NCBI RefSeq assembly: GCF_036203305.1
Contig: NZ_CP108131.1
Coordinates: 8,569,859 to 8,633,858 of the forward strand
Reading direction: 5' to 3'
Source of the DNA: Streptomyces sp. NBC_00190
Lineage (GTDB): Bacteria; Actinomycetota; Actinomycetes; Streptomycetales; Streptomycetaceae
DNA: 64,000 bases
Below, in pieces: positions 8,499 to 19,600 of the stretch. How positions within the stretch are numbered: the stretch's first letter is position 1; each line of letters begins with the position of its first letter. The notes under the pieces are model-generated. The model was not told the origin of the DNA, did not search any database, and saw only the letters and a list, made by a program, of their open reading frames with translations. The translations under genes were made by a program, and so were the position numbers.

Positions 8499-9834
8499 GT
8501 CCGACTTCTCTTCGTTCGTGATCGCTCGATCGTGGTACTGATCGCGGTCCGGCCTGCCCGATGGGCATGTCCATGTTGAGATGCGGGGCGTGAAGAGAGA
8601 GCCGTATCTCAGCGACTTGTCGGACGGGCAGTGGGCGTTGATCGAGCCGATGATCACGGCCTGGAAACAGGGCCGGGTGGCGCGGTCGGCGACCGGGGAT
8701 CCCGGGTCTTGTGACCTGAGGGAGGTCGTGAACGCGATCTTCTATCAGAACCGGACGGGCTGTCAGTGGCGCATGCTGCCGCATGACCTGCCGGCCTGGT
8801 CGGCGGTGTTCTACTCTTCAGGTTGTGGCGCGAGGATGGGCTCGACCAGCGGATTCAGGAACTCCTGCGCTGCCAGGTCCGGGAGAAAGCCCGCCGATTA
8901 GAGGACCCGTCCCTCGTGATCATCGACACCCAGTCCGTCCGCGCCGCGGCGGGTTTCCCCAGGACCACGACGGGGCTGGACGCGAACAAGAAGGTGTCGG
9001 GGCGCAAGCGGGGACTGGCCGTCGACGTGCTGGGGCTGATCATCGGCGTCGTCGTCATGGCCGCCTCGGCGCACGACAACGCCGCCGGCACCGCCCTGCT
9101 CGACCAGGCCGCCGAGCGGTGCGGAATGCGCCTGGAGAAAGCCCTGGTCGACCAAGGCTTCAAGGAAGCGGTCATCGTTCACGGCGCACTGCTGGACATC
9201 GGCGTCGAGGTCGTCCGCCGCAACCCTGCCGACCAGGGCAAAGGGTTCGTCCCGCAGCCCAAGCGGTGGGTGGTCGAGCAGACGAATGGCACGCTGATGC
9301 TCCACCGGCGCCTGACCCGTGAGTACGACCACCGGCCTGACACCTCCGCCTCGCGCGTCTACTGGGCCTCCACCGCGAACATGGCCCGGCGCCTCACCAC
9401 GCCCACGCCGGCCTGGCGCGACACCATCGGGCTGGCCGCGTGAACATCACCGAACTCCTGGTGGACCTTCACATCCGGGAGAACGAGGCCACGGCCCGGG
9501 CGGACGAACTCCGCAATCAGATCGCGCACTTCACTGCCATTCTCACCGAGACCGAAGCGCATCTTGCGGACCTGGCCACCACCCGCAAGATCATCGCCGA
9601 ACTCGCACCGACCGGGACCGAACCCGATCCACCTGAGTCGAGCACTGCCTACCAAACCATCGTGAACACTTTCAACCAGCACCCCGACCAGGTGTTCCGG
9701 GCCCGCGAGCTGCACGAACTCCTCGGCATGCCCACCGACGAGGCATCCGTCAACATCACCCGCAGCCGCCTCAGACGCCTCACCCGTCAAGGCTTCCTCA
9801 CCCAACCCGGACGAGGCCGCTACCAGAAACGGAC
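8499..9834 (+). mobile_element. IS5-family element with transposase and accessory gene
   Basis: Bounded by TTAA at 8495-8498 and 9835-9838. GTCCGACTTCT begins the left end, and the reverse complement of the right end begins GTCCGTTTCT, a short imperfect inverted repeat. TTAA may be a 4-bp target duplication. It contains a frameshifted transposase and a second gene whose stop codon (TAA, 9836-9838) uses the flanking TTAA, which places the second gene inside the element. Confidence 0.75.
8581..9443 (+). pseudogene. IS5-family transposase with one-base frameshift
   Basis: First frame: [20 protein letters not shown] and [20 protein letters not shown] (DUF4096-type N-terminus). Second frame: [16 protein letters not shown], then VIIDTQSVRAAAG with the first Asp, SGRKRGLAVDVLGL, LVDQGFKEAV with the second, and PKRWVVEQTNGTLM with the Glu. 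The frames switch near 8815, where a single missing A (FYSSG instead of the expected FYYFR) explains the shift. Some IS5 groups use programmed frameshifting, but no slippery heptamer is obvious here, so mutation is preferred. Confidence 0.85.
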
Positions 9835-9838
9835 TTAA
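9440..9838 (+). CDS. IS5 accessory protein: coiled coil plus winged helix
   Basis: 132 residues. The GTG start overlaps the transposase stop as GTGA, implying translational coupling. Residues ~1-60 form a heptad-rich helix (LHIRENEATARADELRNQI). Residues ~75-130 look like a winged helix (VFRARELHELLGMP, then NITRSRLRRLTRQGFLTQPG). The same layout occurs in the protein at 46305-46799 inside another IS5 element, and a similar C-terminal fold is fused to the IS4 transposase at 50775-52400. Probably a DNA-binding partner or regulator of the transposase; the function is inferred. Confidence 0.8.
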   Translation: MNITELLVDLHIRENEATARADELRNQIAHFTAILTETEAHLADLATTRKIIAELAPTGTEPDPPESSTAYQTIVNTFNQHPDQVFRARELHELLGMPTDEASVNITRSRLRRLTRQGFLTQPGRGRYQKRT

Positions 9839-10049
9839 CGCCCACTCAGTGCCTGCTCCTGAGGCGGGGGTTCGTGGGACCTCAGCCGGCGGGGGCCGGG
9901 TCCATGGAGCGTCGGCGTCGAGGGATGAGATGAGCTTCGACGAGAACCGTCTGTTCGCGAGCAGCGCTTCGCGAGGAGAGTCGCGTCATTCAACCACCGT
10001 GGCAGGAATGACGCTTGGTTCCTTGTGAGCACCTGTTCCATATGGCGGC

Positions 10050-10078
10050 GCCCGGCCGGGAGGTGTGTCCGGCCGGGC
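10050..10078 (-). terminator. Strong hairpin after the FG-GAP protein gene
   Basis: A perfect 10-bp GC stem, GCCCGGCCGG / CCGGCCGGGC, with a 9-base loop, placed 22 bases beyond the stop of the minus-strand gene at 10100. Streptomyces terminators often lack a U tract, as here. Confidence 0.7.
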
Positions 10079-10099
10079 CCTGTCACTCGGTGGTGTGGG

Positions 10100-13000
10100 T
10101 TATCCGATGGTGAGGAAGGTGTTCCAGCCGTCTTCGTCGATGCCGGTGGCGGTGCCCGGCATGTGGTCGGTCGCGCCCGGGAAGAGGTACTGGTTCCCGT
10201 TGACGCTGGTGACCCAGATGTCGGGGACACCGTCTCCGTTGGCGTCGGGCGTGCCTAGGACCAGAGGGAGTTCGGCTCTGCTCCAGTACGTGGTCGCGTA
10301 GGTGTTGTCCTTGCCGTCAGCGGAGTTTGCGGCGGAGCTGAGCGAGGTCATGTCCGCGCCGCCGTTGGCGCCCGGCTTGCCCCTGCGCAGGAGCAGGCCG
10401 CGGTTGGGGTCCGCGTCGTTGCGGTAGAGGAGGTCCGGTACTCCGTCGCCGGAGATGTCGCGGACGCTGACGATGTCGCGGGGCGTCCAGGTGGTCGCGA
10501 TCTTCTTCACCGTGGTGAAGCTCGCTCCGGTGTAGCCGGTGAAGGCCCACAGCCCGTCGGCGTCGAGGGCGAACATGTCGGCGAAGCCGTCGCCGTCGAC
10601 ATCCTCACTGACGACGATCTGCCGGAAGATCAAGGGGTCGGGTGCGCCTGCGGGCAGGAGGATTTCCATGCGGCGGCCGACGTCGAACTGGCCGGTGCCG
10701 GTGCCCGGGTAGACGTAGAACTTTCCGTCGGGCATCCGGGCGATGAGGTCGGTGAGCCCGTCACCGGGGAACCAGTCGGTGGAGTGTCCGATGAGCGCGG
10801 ACTTTCCGGTCGTCGGGTCCTTCCAGTAGCCGGGGGCCACGGGTGTGCCGTTCTCGACGGCGCCGGGGACGTAGGCGTCGGTGTCGCCGTTCCCGTCGCC
10901 GGCGTAGGTGCGCAGGTTGCCGTCCTTGTCGATGGCGAGGATGTCGGGGTGCCCGTCACCGGTGACGTCGCCGGGTTTGTCGAGGCCGGCGCGTGGCTTG
11001 GCGTAGAAGCGGTACTCGGTGGGGGCGGAGATGTTGCCGGCCTTATTGGCCGTGCGGACGTACAGGACGTTGGGGCCGGCGGTGTCGACCTGGAGGCTGA
11101 TGGTGGCCAGGTCGCCGCTGGAGGGTGTGGCTGTGTGCTGGTAGACGGGCCGGTTCAGGCCCCACTGGTATTCAAGGATGTCCTCGGCCTTGGCGCCGTT
11201 GCCGCGGATGTCGATTTTCTGACCGGCCGTGCCGGCGGCGTTCACGCTCCATTGGGTGTGGTTGGGGCCGGGTTCCGGGAAGTCGGTGGAGGCGACGGCG
11301 GGGTTGGGCGGGACGGTGTGGTCGACGGTGAAGGTGCACCAGCCGCCGCCACCGGAATCCAAGGGCCCGCTGCCCGGGGACCCCGCGGTGGTCGTGTCCC
11401 TGGTGCGGGAGAGCCAGTAGTACTTGTGGCCGGATTCGAACGTGTCGAAGGCGAGTTCCCTGCTGACCACTCCGTCGCTGTTCGGCGGCAGCCATTCGTT
11501 GTGCTTCTGCGCACCGCTCGCGGCGTCCCAGATCTCGATCTGCACCCCGGTCAGGTCAAGGGGGCCATCGCGGTCGGTGCCCTTGACCTGGAAGGTCACG
11601 TTGGTCTTGCCGATGCTGGTGCCTGCGCCGGTGGTGAGGCAGGGACCGCCCGGGAAGGTCTGCATGTTCGCCGCGATGGGGGTGTCGGGCGGAGTGTTGT
11701 AGGTGATGTCGATGTACGGGGCGGTCTCGCCGTTGGCGAGGAGCTTCTTCCAGTAGTACGAGTCCGACTCGTTCGGGGCCGCGAAGCCCAGGGACAGTGC
11801 GCCCCAGCGGCTGTTCGCCGCGTCGGTGACCAGGCCCCTGATGTCGGTGGCGATCCAGTTGTCCGGGCAGGCGCTGCTGTAGCCGTAGCCGGCGTAGTCG
11901 CTGGCCACCTTTCTGGTCCAGTAGCCGGTCGTGTTGTTCCAGGTGCTCGACGAGCTGATGTAGGGAGTCGAGTAGATGTCCATCTGCTTCTGGGAGCAGG
12001 ACCACGAGTACGTCTGCAGGGCCCGGACGCTGGCGGAGATGACGTTGGCGCCGTGGAGTTCGCTGCCGAAATCGAAGTTGAAGATGGAACGGGACGTGCC
12101 ACCGGTGGTGGACTCGTATCCGACACGCGCCTCGTTCGTGCCGCTCGCGTTGTAGTTCTGCCCGTTGTAGAAGCTGGAGTTGCCCTCGGTTTTGTAGAGC
12201 AGCGTCCACGAGCGCTTGTGCCCCTTGAACGAGGGGTCGATGAACACCGGGTACACCGTTTCCGGTGCGCTCAGCAGGCCGGTGTCGGGGGTGAGGGACA
12301 GCACGTTGTCGGCGAGGGCGGGTTTGGCGGGCTTCAGGCGTGCGCCTTCCGCTCCGGCCAGGCCGGCCATGGCGAGAGTGGGGTGCTGCGCCGCCTTGCC
12401 GGTGGGCTCCCAGGCAGGCTCATGGTCGGTGGTGGCGACCTTGCCGCTGGAATCCCACATCATCGGGGTCGGCGAGCCGGCGACTTCCTCGTCCTGCGTG
12501 TTGCGGGCGCTGAGCGCGCCCGACTCGGCGTCGAGGCGGAAGGCCAGGTCGGGTGAGGCCAGCCGGTACTTCAGCTCGCCGAGCAGCGGGTCGGCGGCGG
12601 CCTGGCGGTCCTTGACGACCAGGACATGCGAGTAGCCGCCGTCCTGCGCGGTCATCACGAGGTCGATCCCGGGACGCACGTTCTCGTACAGAGCCCGGGG
12701 GCCGTCGATCACCGGTTCCGGCAGGGTTCCCGGCCAGGAGACGACCATGTCGTGGCCGTCGGTGTTCAGCCGGACCAGCTCAGTCCACACCTCGCCGGGT
12801 GTGTCCTGGCGGAGCGCCACCCGGGTGACGGAGCGCGAGGAGCGCTCCCCGCCACTGGCGGCATGCTGCTTGGTCCCGGCGCTGAAGACGACGCGGCCGT
12901 TGACGGCCTTCGCCGCATATCCTGCCTCCACCCGGTGGAGGCCGGTGTCGATCGGCTTCCACCAACCATCCACCTTGGCGCGGAAGGCCGCGTTGAAGAC

Positions 13001-13327
13001 CTGCTTGCGGTACGAGCCATCAGGCCGGGCCCACGTCGTGGTGTTCGCGCTGCGCGCCGCTGTGACCTCGACCTCCTTGCCGGACTTCTCGGCCAGACGC
13101 CGCGCCTCCGGCTCGGCCACGGGCGCTTCCTCGCCGGGCCGGGCCTGCGGCTTCCCGCTCCCGGTGACGTGTACGCCTACCGGAACCGCGACGGCTACCG
13201 TGAGGAGAGCGGCCAGAGCGCCCAGTGTCCGGCGCCGCTTGAACCATCGTGTTGCCGGGTCGGCGGCAACTTCCGTTTCCGCAGATGCTGTTGGCGGACT
13301 TTCATCCACGGATTCACTGACAGACAC
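10100..13327 (-). CDS. Large secreted DNRLRE / FG-GAP repeat protein
   Basis: 1075 residues from GTG at 13327, preceded by GGGGAG ~10 bases upstream; a further-upstream GTG (13423) lacks a ribosome site. A basic stretch followed by a hydrophobic helix (KRRRTLGALAALLTVAVAV, ~residues 30-50) makes it exported or membrane-anchored. A DNRLRE-type beta domain follows (SRSIFNFDF, ALQTYSWSC, WNNTTGYW). The C-terminus carries five FG-GAP/VCBS-like calcium motifs: DVTGDGHPDILAID, GDGLTDLIA, DVDGDGFADMFALD, DISGDGVPDLLYRN and DANGDGVPDIW. Such proteins commonly sit next to RHS toxin genes, and here it is divergent from one. Its role in delivery or adhesion is inferred. Confidence 0.85.
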   Translation of the reverse strand: MSVSESVDESPPTASAETEVAADPATRWFKRRRTLGALAALLTVAVAVPVGVHVTGSGKPQARPGEEAPVAEPEARRLAEKSGKEVEVTAARSANTTTWARPDGSYRKQVFNAAFRAKVDGWWKPIDTGLHRVEAGYAAKAVNGRVVFSAGTKQHAASGGERSSRSVTRVALRQDTPGEVWTELVRLNTDGHDMVVSWPGTLPEPVIDGPRALYENVRPGIDLVMTAQDGGYSHVLVVKDRQAAADPLLGELKYRLASPDLAFRLDAESGALSARNTQDEEVAGSPTPMMWDSSGKVATTDHEPAWEPTGKAAQHPTLAMAGLAGAEGARLKPAKPALADNVLSLTPDTGLLSAPETVYPVFIDPSFKGHKRSWTLLYKTEGNSSFYNGQNYNASGTNEARVGYESTTGGTSRSIFNFDFGSELHGANVISASVRALQTYSWSCSQKQMDIYSTPYISSSSTWNNTTGYWTRKVASDYAGYGYSSACPDNWIATDIRGLVTDAANSRWGALSLGFAAPNESDSYYWKKLLANGETAPYIDITYNTPPDTPIAANMQTFPGGPCLTTGAGTSIGKTNVTFQVKGTDRDGPLDLTGVQIEIWDAASGAQKHNEWLPPNSDGVVSRELAFDTFESGHKYYWLSRTRDTTTAGSPGSGPLDSGGGGWCTFTVDHTVPPNPAVASTDFPEPGPNHTQWSVNAAGTAGQKIDIRGNGAKAEDILEYQWGLNRPVYQHTATPSSGDLATISLQVDTAGPNVLYVRTANKAGNISAPTEYRFYAKPRAGLDKPGDVTGDGHPDILAIDKDGNLRTYAGDGNGDTDAYVPGAVENGTPVAPGYWKDPTTGKSALIGHSTDWFPGDGLTDLIARMPDGKFYVYPGTGTGQFDVGRRMEILLPAGAPDPLIFRQIVVSEDVDGDGFADMFALDADGLWAFTGYTGASFTTVKKIATTWTPRDIVSVRDISGDGVPDLLYRNDADPNRGLLLRRGKPGANGGADMTSLSSAANSADGKDNTYATTYWSRAELPLVLGTPDANGDGVPDIWVTSVNGNQYLFPGATDHMPGTATGIDEDGWNTFLTIG

Positions 13328-13692
13328 AGGCGTACTTCTCCCCCCTCGGGCACACAACTCGAGCAGCCCTCGGTACTCACAAATTTGTTTCGGCCACCGG
13401 CCGAGAAGACGTGAAAAGTGCACTCCCGCACGTCATTGCATAGACGGGGTGCGAGCCGAGCATGAACCATCCCGCCGACATCTTCACCCCCCACACCCAC
13501 GCCCTGACGTGGCACTTCCAGCCGATTTGCATCAATTGCCCCACCCTATGCAACGGGTAAGGTGATAAAGTCCACAAGGGATATCGGAACCGTTGGTTTT
13601 CCTGGCTTTCGGACTGACAATCAGCTGGCTAATTGTCAGTTTCCTGCCGGCCGTGCGCCCTCGGCCGCGGCGGCAGAGCGTGGGGGGTCCAC
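13328..13692. promoter_or_regulatory. Divergent intergenic region between secreted protein and RHS toxin
   Basis: 365 bases with no gene, separating two large divergent genes, so promoters for both must lie here. I see no confident -35/-10 pair or operator. The RHS gene start at 13693 has a run of seven G's just upstream as its ribosome site. Confidence 0.4.
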
Positions 13693-16600
13693 ATGCCGCC
13701 GTTCACGGCGCAATTCCGCCTGCCCGGAAACAGAAGGGCGCGCGCGAAACGCGCGCGCCTCGCCGGGCGCACCGGCATCACACTTTCCGTGGTGCTGGTC
13801 GCATCTCTCCTGCCCATCCAAGCCTGGGCCGCGCCACCAGGCGACCGCACCGGCGTTACCCTGCCCGGCCTCCAAAAGGACCTGAAGGCCGAGCCCGACC
13901 AGGTCGCCACCGCCCAGCTGGACGGGTGGAACGGTGAACCGCCGGCGCCGCTTGACGCCTATGCGCCGACCATGGTGGCGCTGCCGGCGGGTGCCACGGC
14001 CAGCGTCCCGCTGACGCCTGCCTCCGGAGCCGAGTTCACCCAGGTCGGCGCGCTGCCCGTCAGCATCGGCAAGGTCAAGGACACCGGTACCCCTCCGTCA
14101 GGTACCTGGTCCGCGGCGGTTTCGGACCGCGCTAAGACCGAGGCCGCAGGCATCGACGGCGCGATCATCACGATCACGCCTCCGGCCGACGCGGTGAATC
14201 CCGTCGATGTCGCGCTGGACTACTCGAAGTTCGAGGACCTCTACGGCACGGAGTGGTCCTCACGACTGAAGCTGCGACAGTTCCCCGCCTGCTTCCTCGA
14301 CATTCCCCGGCCACCCGGGTGCGACATCTCCACGGACGTTCCCAGCTCGAACGAGCCCGGTGAGAACAGAGTCATCGCCACCCTCACTCCGGCTGCTGCG
14401 CCCGTTCAGGGCATGCACACGATGACCGCTGGCAGTGGCCCGTCGGTGCTCGTTGCCTCCGACGGGGCGTCGGGCGCCGGCGGTACGTACAAGGCCACCT
14501 CACTGTCCCCGTCCGGCACGTGGACGGCAGGGGGCAGCGGGGGCGGGTTCTCCTGGACCTACCCGTTGACGGTGCCCCCGGCTCCGGCGGGTCCCACCCC
14601 GTCGATCGCGTTCTCGTACTCGTCCCAGGCGGTGGACGGCAAGACGTCGGTGACCAACGGACAGGCGTCCTGGGTCGGTGACGGCTGGGACTATAACCCG
14701 GGCTTCATCGAGCGCCGCTACCGCGCCTGCTCCGACGACCTGAAGCCCACGACCACCGGCAAGCCGAACAACGACAACGACACCGACAAGAAGAAGGGCG
14801 ACCTGTGCTGGGCCGGTGACAACGTCGCTCTCTCCCTGGGCGGCTCGACGACCGAACTCGTCCGCGACACCGTCAGCGGCAAGTGGATCCCCGCCTCCGA
14901 CGACGGTTCCAGGGTCGAGCTCAAGACCGGCAGCGGCAACGGCGCGAAGGACGGCGAGTACTGGGTCGTCACCACCCGCGACGGCACGCGCTACCACTAC
15001 GGCCGCCACAGCGTAGGCACCCACGGCGACGGCACCTCGCCGCAGACCGTCACCGACTCCGTGTTCACCGTCCCGGTCTTCGGCAACCACGTCGGCGAAC
15101 CCTGCCACGCCGCGGCGTACGCGGACTCCTCCTGCACCCAGGCCTGGCGCTGGAACCTCGACTACGTCGAGGACGTCCACGGCAATGCCATGGTCATCGA
15201 CTGGAAGCAGGAGAAGAACCGCTACGCCAAGAACGAGAAGTACGAGGAGAAGGACGCCAACAAAAGGGTCGAGTACATCCGAGGCGGCTACCCGATCCGT
15301 ATCGTCTACGGCCTGCGCGCCGACAACCTCGCCGGCGTCCCCGCGGGCCGTGTCGAGTTCAAGGCCGAGCAGCGGTGCTTCCCCGACAAGGACACCAACT
15401 GCGATAACTCCCAGTTCGGGTCCAAGAACGCGGTCGGATGGTGGGACACTCCCAGCGCCCTGCACTGCAAGATGGACGCGGCGGACTGCTACGTATCGTC
15501 GCCGACGTTCTGGTCGCGCATGCGCCTGGACTCTGTCACCACCTACGGTCAGCGCACCGAGGGCTCCACGGCCCTGACCAAGGTCGATCAGTGGGCTCTG
15601 AAGCAGTCACTGCCCAGGAAACGCACCGACACCAGCCCCCCGCTGTGGCTGGAGTCCATCACCCGCACCGGCTACAGCCCCTCGAACAGCACCATCGGCG
15701 TAACGCTGCCCGCGGTCTCTTTCAAGGCCAACGCAGTCGACATGCCCAACCGTGTCGCCAAGGCCAACAACCCGACAACCGGCAAGCCCGACGCGACTCC
15801 GGACTTCGACCGGCTCCGAGTGGAGACCATCCTCACCGAGACCGGCGGTGACATCCACGTCACCTACTCCGCCCCCTGCGCTCTGGGCACCACCGTCCCC
15901 GATCCGGTAAAGAACACCAGCCGCTGCTTCCCCGTCCGCTGGTCCGCAGATCCCGACGCGGCCCCGGAGAAGACACCGATCGAGGTGTTCAACAAGTACG
16001 TCGTGGCAAGCGTGACCGAGAAGGACCGCGTCGCGCAGCGGCCCGACGTCACCACCACCTACACCTACGAGGGCGGCGCGGCCTGGGCGAAGGAGGACGA
16101 CGAGCTCAGCAAGCCCGAGCTGCGCACCTACAGCCAGTGGCGCGGCTACGGCAGCGTTCTCACCACCACGGGCAAGACGGAGAACGCGGGCACGCCCACC
16201 GCGACCGAGCAGTCCCAGACCCGCACCCGCTACTACCGCGGCATGTCCACCCCCTCCGCCAAGGTCACCCTCAAGGACTCCACCGGCACCGAGGACCTTG
16301 TCGAGGACCTGCCTCAATACCAGGGCCAGGCCGCAGAGACCATCACGTACACCAAGGCCGGCGGAAGCGTCGAGAGCCGGCACCTGACCTGGCCCTCAAG
16401 TCAGCGGACCGCCAATCGCCCGAGAATCGACGACGCCATCCGTCAGGTCGAGGCGTACCGGACGGGCGTCGAGCACACCGACGAGATCCAGACGGTCAGC
16501 GGCGGCAAGGCCCGCATGGTGCGTACACGCAACGTGCTTGAGGCGACGTACGGACTGGTCAAGACCGTGCAGACCGATGTCATGGAGAACAAGGGAACCG

Positions 16601-19600
16601 ACTGGACCACTGTCAAGCAGACTTGCAGCAAACCCACCTACATCCACAACACCACGAGCAACCTGATCGGCCTCACGGCCGAGGCCCGTCAGACGACCGG
16701 TGACTGCACCGATGCCGGGATCGCGGCCGGAACCCTCCTGAGCGCGGCCCGCACGTCCTTCGACGCCGTCAACGCCTTCGGCACCGCCCCCACCAAGGGC
16801 CTGCCCTACCAGGTCGACACCCTCGACGCCGCAGGCACCGGATGGATCACCTCCGGGCGCAGCGAATACGACGCGCTCGGCCGAACGGTCAAGACGTACG
16901 ACGCGCTCGGCAACCCGTCGACCACCGCTTACAGCCCTGCGGCCGGACCTGCGTTCACGGTCACCGCGACCAACGCGCTCGGGCACACGGTGAGCAACAA
17001 GGTGGATCCCGCCCGCGGGAGCGTCCTGGAGGCAACCGACGCGAACGGCCGCAAGGTCACCACCGCCTACGACGAGCTCGGCCGCACCACAGAGGTCCGG
17101 ACACCCTCGCAGAGCCCGTCCGACAAGCCTGCCTATAAGTTCGAATACCAGCTAGAAGAGCTGAAGACGCCAGCCGTCACCACCCGTGCGCTGAAGGACG
17201 ACGGCACCTACAGCACGTCGATCGCGATCTACGACGGGCTGCTGCGGCCGCGCCAGACCCAGTCCGAGGGCGCGGGCGGCGTCCTCGTCGTCACCGACAC
17301 CCTGTACTCCGCGAACGGAACAGTCACCCAGACCAACAACGGCTACCTCGCCGAGGGTGGCCTGAGCACTGTCCTCTTCGTCCCCGTCTCGATGACCGAG
17401 GTCCACAACTCCACCCGGACCGCCTACGACGGCCTCGGCCGCGCAGTACGCACCACCACGGTGGAGAAGGGCACAGCGAAGCAGTCCGCCATCACCCAGT
17501 ACGGCGGCGACTGGACCCTGACACGCAGCGCCATGTCCCCCACCGGGGCGACCCCGCTGCCCGGCAGCCGCGCGGTCAAGACCACCACCGATGCCCTGAA
17601 CCGCACCACGGCGGTCGAGCACTACACGTCAACGGCCGCATCGGATGTGGACCCGTCCCTGGACCCGAATCCCGCGGCCAGAAAGTCCAGCTACAGCTAC
17701 GACGTCCGCGGCAACCTCGCCAAGGTCACCGACCCGTCGAACAACAACTGGACCTACGCCTACGACGCCCGCGGCCGGATGACCTCATCCACCGACCCGG
17801 ACATGGGCACCTCGACGTTCACCTACAACAACCTCGACCAGCAGACCTCGACGACCAACGTCTACAACCTCGCCCGGCACACCAAGTACGACGCCCTGGG
17901 CCGCAAGACCGAACTGCGCAACAACAGCGCCACCGGGACACTCATCGCCTCCTGGACCTACGACACCCTTCCCGGCGCCAAGGGCCAGCCCGTCTCCGCC
18001 ACCCGGAACTGGGGCAACGGCTCGTACACCAGCGAGGTCACCGGCTACGACAGCGAGTACCGGCCCACCGGATCGAAGATCACCATCCCGGACCTGCCCA
18101 CCACCAAGGGCCTGGCCGGCACCTACGCCTACAGCACCACCTACACGCCCACCGGCAAGGTTCAGTCCACGACCCTCCCGGCAACCGTCGGCGGCCTCGC
18201 CGCCGAGAAACTGATCACCCGCTACAACACCGACGGCATGGTGCAGACCATGTCCGGGCTGTCCTGGTACACCGCCGACACCATCTACAGCCCCTTCGGT
18301 GAAGTCCTGCGCACCGCCACCGGCAACGCACCCCACCGCGTGTGGACAACCAACACCCACGACCCCCATACCGGCCGGGTCACCAAAGCCGAAAGCCACC
18401 GAGAAACCCGCGACCCTCTCGCCCAGTCCAACCTCCTGTCCTCCCTCACCTACGCCTACGACACCGCCGGCAACCCGACGTCCATCACCGACACCCAGCC
18501 CGACACCCGGCCCGGCGCCACTAGCCAGTCGCCGCCCCTGGTGGACCGGCAGTGCTTCACCTACGACAACCTCGGCCAGCTCACCCGGGCCTGGACCGGA
18601 AAGACCGCCGGCTGCCCCACCAGCCCGACAGGCCCGGGGCTCACCGAAGTGGGCTCCGCCATAGCGGGTGACGCCTACTGGCAGGACTACGAGTTCGATG
18701 CGATCGGCAACCGCACCAAGCTCACGGAACACGACCCCACCAACAGCGCCCTCAACGACGAAACCAGCTACTCCTACGGCGTGGACACCGGCGGCCAGCC
18801 GTCCCTGAAGAAGCAGCCCCACGCCCTGACCAAGGTCAACAAGACCACCAGGACGCCCGGCTCCGCCATCGATTCCCTGTCCACCTACACCTACGACCAG
18901 GCCGGCAACACCAAAACCCGCACCATCGGCGGCGACACCCAAACCCTCACCTGGGACCGAGGCAACACACTCCAGTCCGCCACCAGCCCCGGCATCGGCT
19001 CCGTCGCCGTCACCGGCCTCGCCGGCAAATGCCTCGACGTCCAGGACGGCCAAACCACCGACGGAACCCCCGTCCAGCTCCAGACCTGCAACGAAACCAA
19101 GCCCCAGCAATGGCGCATCACCGGCGACACCGTCCAGGCCCTCGGCAAATGCCTCACCGCAGAAGGCGGCAAAGCCACCCTCCGGACCTGCGACCCCGCC
19201 AAAACCGGGCAGAAGTTCACCTACCGGTCCACTGACAAGGCCCTGCTCACCGGCACCAACGACTGCGTGGACGTCCCGGGCAGCAACGCCACGGACGGCA
19301 CCGACCTCCTGATCTGGGCCTGCAACGGTGACCCCAACCAGCAGTGGAGCTTCGGCAACCTCACCAGCTACCTCTACGACGCCTCCGGCAACCGCGTCAT
19401 CCAGGAAACCGGCAGCGCCCGCACCCTCTACCTCGGCGAAACCGAAGTCACGGTCAACACCGGCGGCCAGGCCATCGACGCCGTCCGCTACTACAGCAGC
19501 CCCGGCGCCCCCACCACCATCCGCCGCACCAACGGCAAAACCACCGGCCACACCGTCTCCCAGCAACTCACCGACCACCACAACACCGCCACCACCAGCG

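Noticed and set aside
8581..9443. Programmed frameshift in the IS5 transposase
   Set aside because: No slippery heptamer is visible at the switch, and a single missing A explains the shift and restores the expected FYYFRLW; treated as mutation.
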